This document shows, piece after piece, positions 62,221 to 64,000 of a stretch of 64,000 nucleotides of DNA. The DNA lies in contig DASXHD010000042.1 in the NCBI GenBank assembly GCA_036488725.1, forward strand, positions 1-64,000, in the 5' to 3' direction. Made by a program: the position numbers and the translations under genes. This DNA comes from DASXHD01 sp036488725 (GTDB lineage: Bacteria > Myxococcota_A > Polyangia > Polyangiales > Polyangiaceae). The stretch's first letter is position 1; each line of letters begins with the position of its first letter. The notes beneath the pieces were generated by a model. The model ran no database searches, was not told the origin of the DNA, and was given only the letters and a program-made list of their open reading frames with translations.

Positions 62221-62493
62221 TCAGGCCGCGCGCTGGCGGAGCTGCACGCGAAGCGCGTCGAAGCTCGGAGCCGGGAGGCCCTGCGCGCGCCGCAGCAAGA
62301 AGAGCGCGTGGTGAACCTCCGCGTCGTCCGGCGTGGCGCGCGAGCCGTCGAGCGCGTTGCGATCGTGCGCGAGCGCGATCGCAGCAGCGAGCTCGTCGCC
62401 CTTGGCGGCAGCCAAGTACGCGCGCGCTTGCTCGGGGGTAAAGCTCTTGAGATCGGACAGCATGGGACGATGGGCCATTGGTTGGTTCTTCAT
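62221..62493 (-). CDS. small helical protein
   Basis: 90 residues: 'LSDLKSFTPEQARAYLAAAK', 'GDELAAAIALAHDRNALDGS' and 'VHHALFLLRRAQGLPAPSFD'. All-helical, no signal or membrane segment. Convergent with the kinase gene (10-base gap). Function unknown. The 275 bases upstream show no convincing gene. Confidence 0.62.
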   Translation of the reverse strand: MKNQPMAHRPMLSDLKSFTPEQARAYLAAAKGDELAAAIALAHDRNALDGSRATPDDAEVHHALFLLRRAQGLPAPSFDALRVQLRQRAA

Positions 62494-62768
62494 GTCCGTC
62501 GAACGAGCCGACGGAGCAGATCGCGACCGACGAGAAGTAATCGCTTTTGCTGACGGGCCGAGGAGCCGATCAATGGTTGTGATTCGCCGCGCTCGGCCGC
62601 GGTTGGCGGCTCGATACTGCGTGCTGAATCTCCACTGAGCTCCTGTCATGCCTCGCGTCGGAAGGACGGGCCGAAGCGCACGCCCTATTTGGAAAGTAGC
62701 CAATGGATTGCAGAGCACAAGTATTTGTTTGCGTTCTGCACGAGATTTCCCGACATGTGGCACGACCG

Positions 62769-64000
62769 TCACGGACCAACCTTCGTGCTCCGTGGCAATG
62801 CGAGCCATCGAAGCATCGTGCTGCCGGCGTGCTGCGCATAGTCGATACGCAATTGCCAATCGACCTCGCTGCCGGGCATCGCGCCACGCACCGCTTCGGG
62901 ATCCGCCATGAGGTGCTCGAGCTGACCGTGGAATTGCTGGCGCGCGAGGAGCGCGAGCGAGCGGCGAATTTGATCGCGCAGCGCCGAGATCTCGGCCGCA
63001 TTCGTGTGCGTCTTGATCGCCGCGTCGAGCGTCGCGATTCCCGCCTCGCATCGACTCGCGACCGGCGTGTAGCGCGGCGTCACGATCGGACCGACGCCCA
63101 GCGCGCCGTCGCAATCGAGCTCGGAGTCGCCGGCGTGTAGCTGAACGCCGCGGTTGAAGTCCTGCCATCGTAAGCAAAAGTCGATCGCAGCCGCGTTCCC
63201 CGCTCGGTCTTGGAGCTCCGAGGCGGCCTGACACGTCCAATGCTCTTCGGCGAAGTAATAACGGTCGCCGAAGAAATGCCAGGCGGGGCCGATCAAGTAC
63301 GCGACCGAGCGCCGCGCGCCGTCGAGGTAGCTCGCGTCGTTCGTCAGCGCGTTTGCGCGCGCGAGGGCGAGCGCCGACTCGCCGGAAAAATACGGGAGCT
63401 GCACGTCGATCGCCGAGCCGTCGCGATGCACCTGGTGCATGAACTCGCCGTCGGGGCGCTGGAGCCAGAGGATCGTGCTCGCGAGCGAGCGCACGAGCGG
63501 CTCGAAAGATTTGTCGAGATCGCTCGAGACGATTTCGGCGAACGCGATCGTCGTCAGCGCGATCGATCCGATGTCGAGCGGGTCGCCGTCGCCGATGCAC
63601 TGGTGCGAGCCGCAGCGCGCGAGGGCCGCGCCGCGGAGCAAGTTGGCGGCGCGGAGGGCCGCGCTGCCGAGATCGGCCGCGTCGGGCGCGCCGGCGCGCT
63701 TCGCGTATTCGGCGGCCTGCGCGAGGAAGTACGTGGCCCCCGCGTGACGCGGCCAGTCGTAGCCGGAGAGATCACGATTGGTCGGCGCATCGACGAGATA
63801 ACGAAAGCGGCCGTTGTCTCCGACGCCGCGCGCGAGATAACGCGCCGCTCCGAGAACGAAGCGCTCAGCGTCCGCGTCGTCGAAGCTCGCGGCGTCGAGC
63901 GGGCGCTCGGGCAGCCGACCGGGGACGATGCGCTCGGTGCGGATGCGGTGCATCGTCGCGTGCTCTTGGACGTCGATCGGATTTTTTCCGAGATGCTCGG
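62769..64000 (-). CDS. alpha/alpha-toroid-like enzyme (partial, runs off the right edge)
   Basis: At least 394 residues from an internal Met (63953), but the frame stays open to 64000 ('EHLGKNPIDVQEHATMHRIR'), so the gene probably starts beyond the window. Repeating helical hairpins such as 'AADLGSAALRAANLLRGAAL', 'GEFMHQVHRDGSAIDVQLPY' and 'FSGESALALARANALTNDAS' with 'LQRPDGEF' resemble (alpha/alpha)6 toroid proteins (glycosidase or prenyl-cyclase-like folds). Catalytic residues cannot be named. Two Cys-containing motifs ('ARCGSHQCIGDGDPLDIGSI') are notable. Confidence 0.65.
   Translation of the reverse strand, partial: EHLGKNPIDVQEHATMHRIRTERIVPGRLPERPLDAASFDDADAERFVLGAARYLARGVGDNGRFRYLVDAPTNRDLSGYDWPRHAGATYFLAQAAEYAKRAGAPDAADLGSAALRAANLLRGAALARCGSHQCIGDGDPLDIGSIALTTIAFAEIVSSDLDKSFEPLVRSLASTILWLQRPDGEFMHQVHRDGSAIDVQLPYFSGESALALARANALTNDASYLDGARRSVAYLIGPAWHFFGDRYYFAEEHWTCQAASELQDRAGNAAAIDFCLRWQDFNRGVQLHAGDSELDCDGALGVGPIVTPRYTPVASRCEAGIATLDAAIKTHTNAAEISALRDQIRRSLALLARQQFHGQLEHLMADPEAVRGAMPGSEVDWQLRIDYAQHAGSTMLRWLALPRSTKVGP

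Overview
The window is GC-rich DNA from a deltaproteobacterium-like host, most probably a myxobacterium of the Polyangiales type. This is inferred from very high GC, abundant short secreted or lipobox proteins with Asp/Ser/Gly-rich linkers (54262-55173, 57402-57668, 60102-60812), a Pkn2-type Ser/Thr kinase with a C-terminal membrane anchor (60864-62210) and a FliO/FliP-type secretion pair (7295-8324). No ribosomal or marker gene is present to fix the genus.

Left host flank (1-9735): a DUF559 nuclease-like gene, a 21-bp tandem repeat block, a helical protein, an atypical short-chain dehydrogenase, a patatin-like lipoprotein overlapping an exported barrel-like protein, aspartate kinase (lysC), two small genes, FliO and FliP/SctR-like genes, two lipoproteins, and tRNA-Ala(CGC).

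Centre (9736-53164): an apparently complete 43.4-kb prophage integrated into the 3' half of tRNA-Ala. It is bounded by 52-bp identical direct repeats, with matching paired integrase arm-type repeats just inside both ends. Layout: a leftward early operon (17878 down to 9790) with small genes, a PD-(D/E)XK RecE-like exonuclease, a RecF/SMC-like ATPase, a ParB-family protein, an excisionase-like HTH gene and a tyrosine recombinase. An immunity region (17876-19012) has two near-identical, oppositely facing operator/promoters and two HTH regulators. A rightward early operon (19157-27347) carries prim-pol, HNH, helicase, a sigma-region-4-like regulator, VRR-NUC and a P4/D5 primase-helicase, followed by an AT-rich iteron cluster that looks like the replication origin. 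Packaging genes follow (27460-30099). The head genes (30702-36742) are Mu-like (DUF935 portal, S49 protease with nested scaffold, gpT-type capsid). A contractile tail follows (37342-46089: sheath, tube, frameshifted chaperone, tape measure, gp25-like wedge, J-like baseplate), then adhesin and tail-spike genes (46137-49987), secreted proteins and a lysis module with a GH25 endolysin. Virion parts resemble Mu, but no Mu transposase is present. Integration, immunity and replication are of lambda/P4 style, so this is a mosaic myophage.

The phage DNA shows several layers of regulatory signal that the genes alone do not explain. They are predicted leaderless early transcripts, about ten dispersed operator-like 'GTGGAAACG' sites, a 35-bp late element used twice at the same distance from GTG starts, mutually exclusive hairpins in front of the capsid gene, and a canonical -1 frameshift site.

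Right host flank (53165-64000): a streptogramin-lyase-like beta-propeller, a TTG-initiated lipoprotein, an AMMECR1-domain protein overlapping a ferritin-like diiron protein, a cupin read in frame into a small exported protein, an alkaline-phosphatase-superfamily lipoprotein, another lipoprotein, the Ser/Thr kinase, a small helical protein, and a toroid-like enzyme running off the right edge. No stretch over 300 bases lacks a gene.
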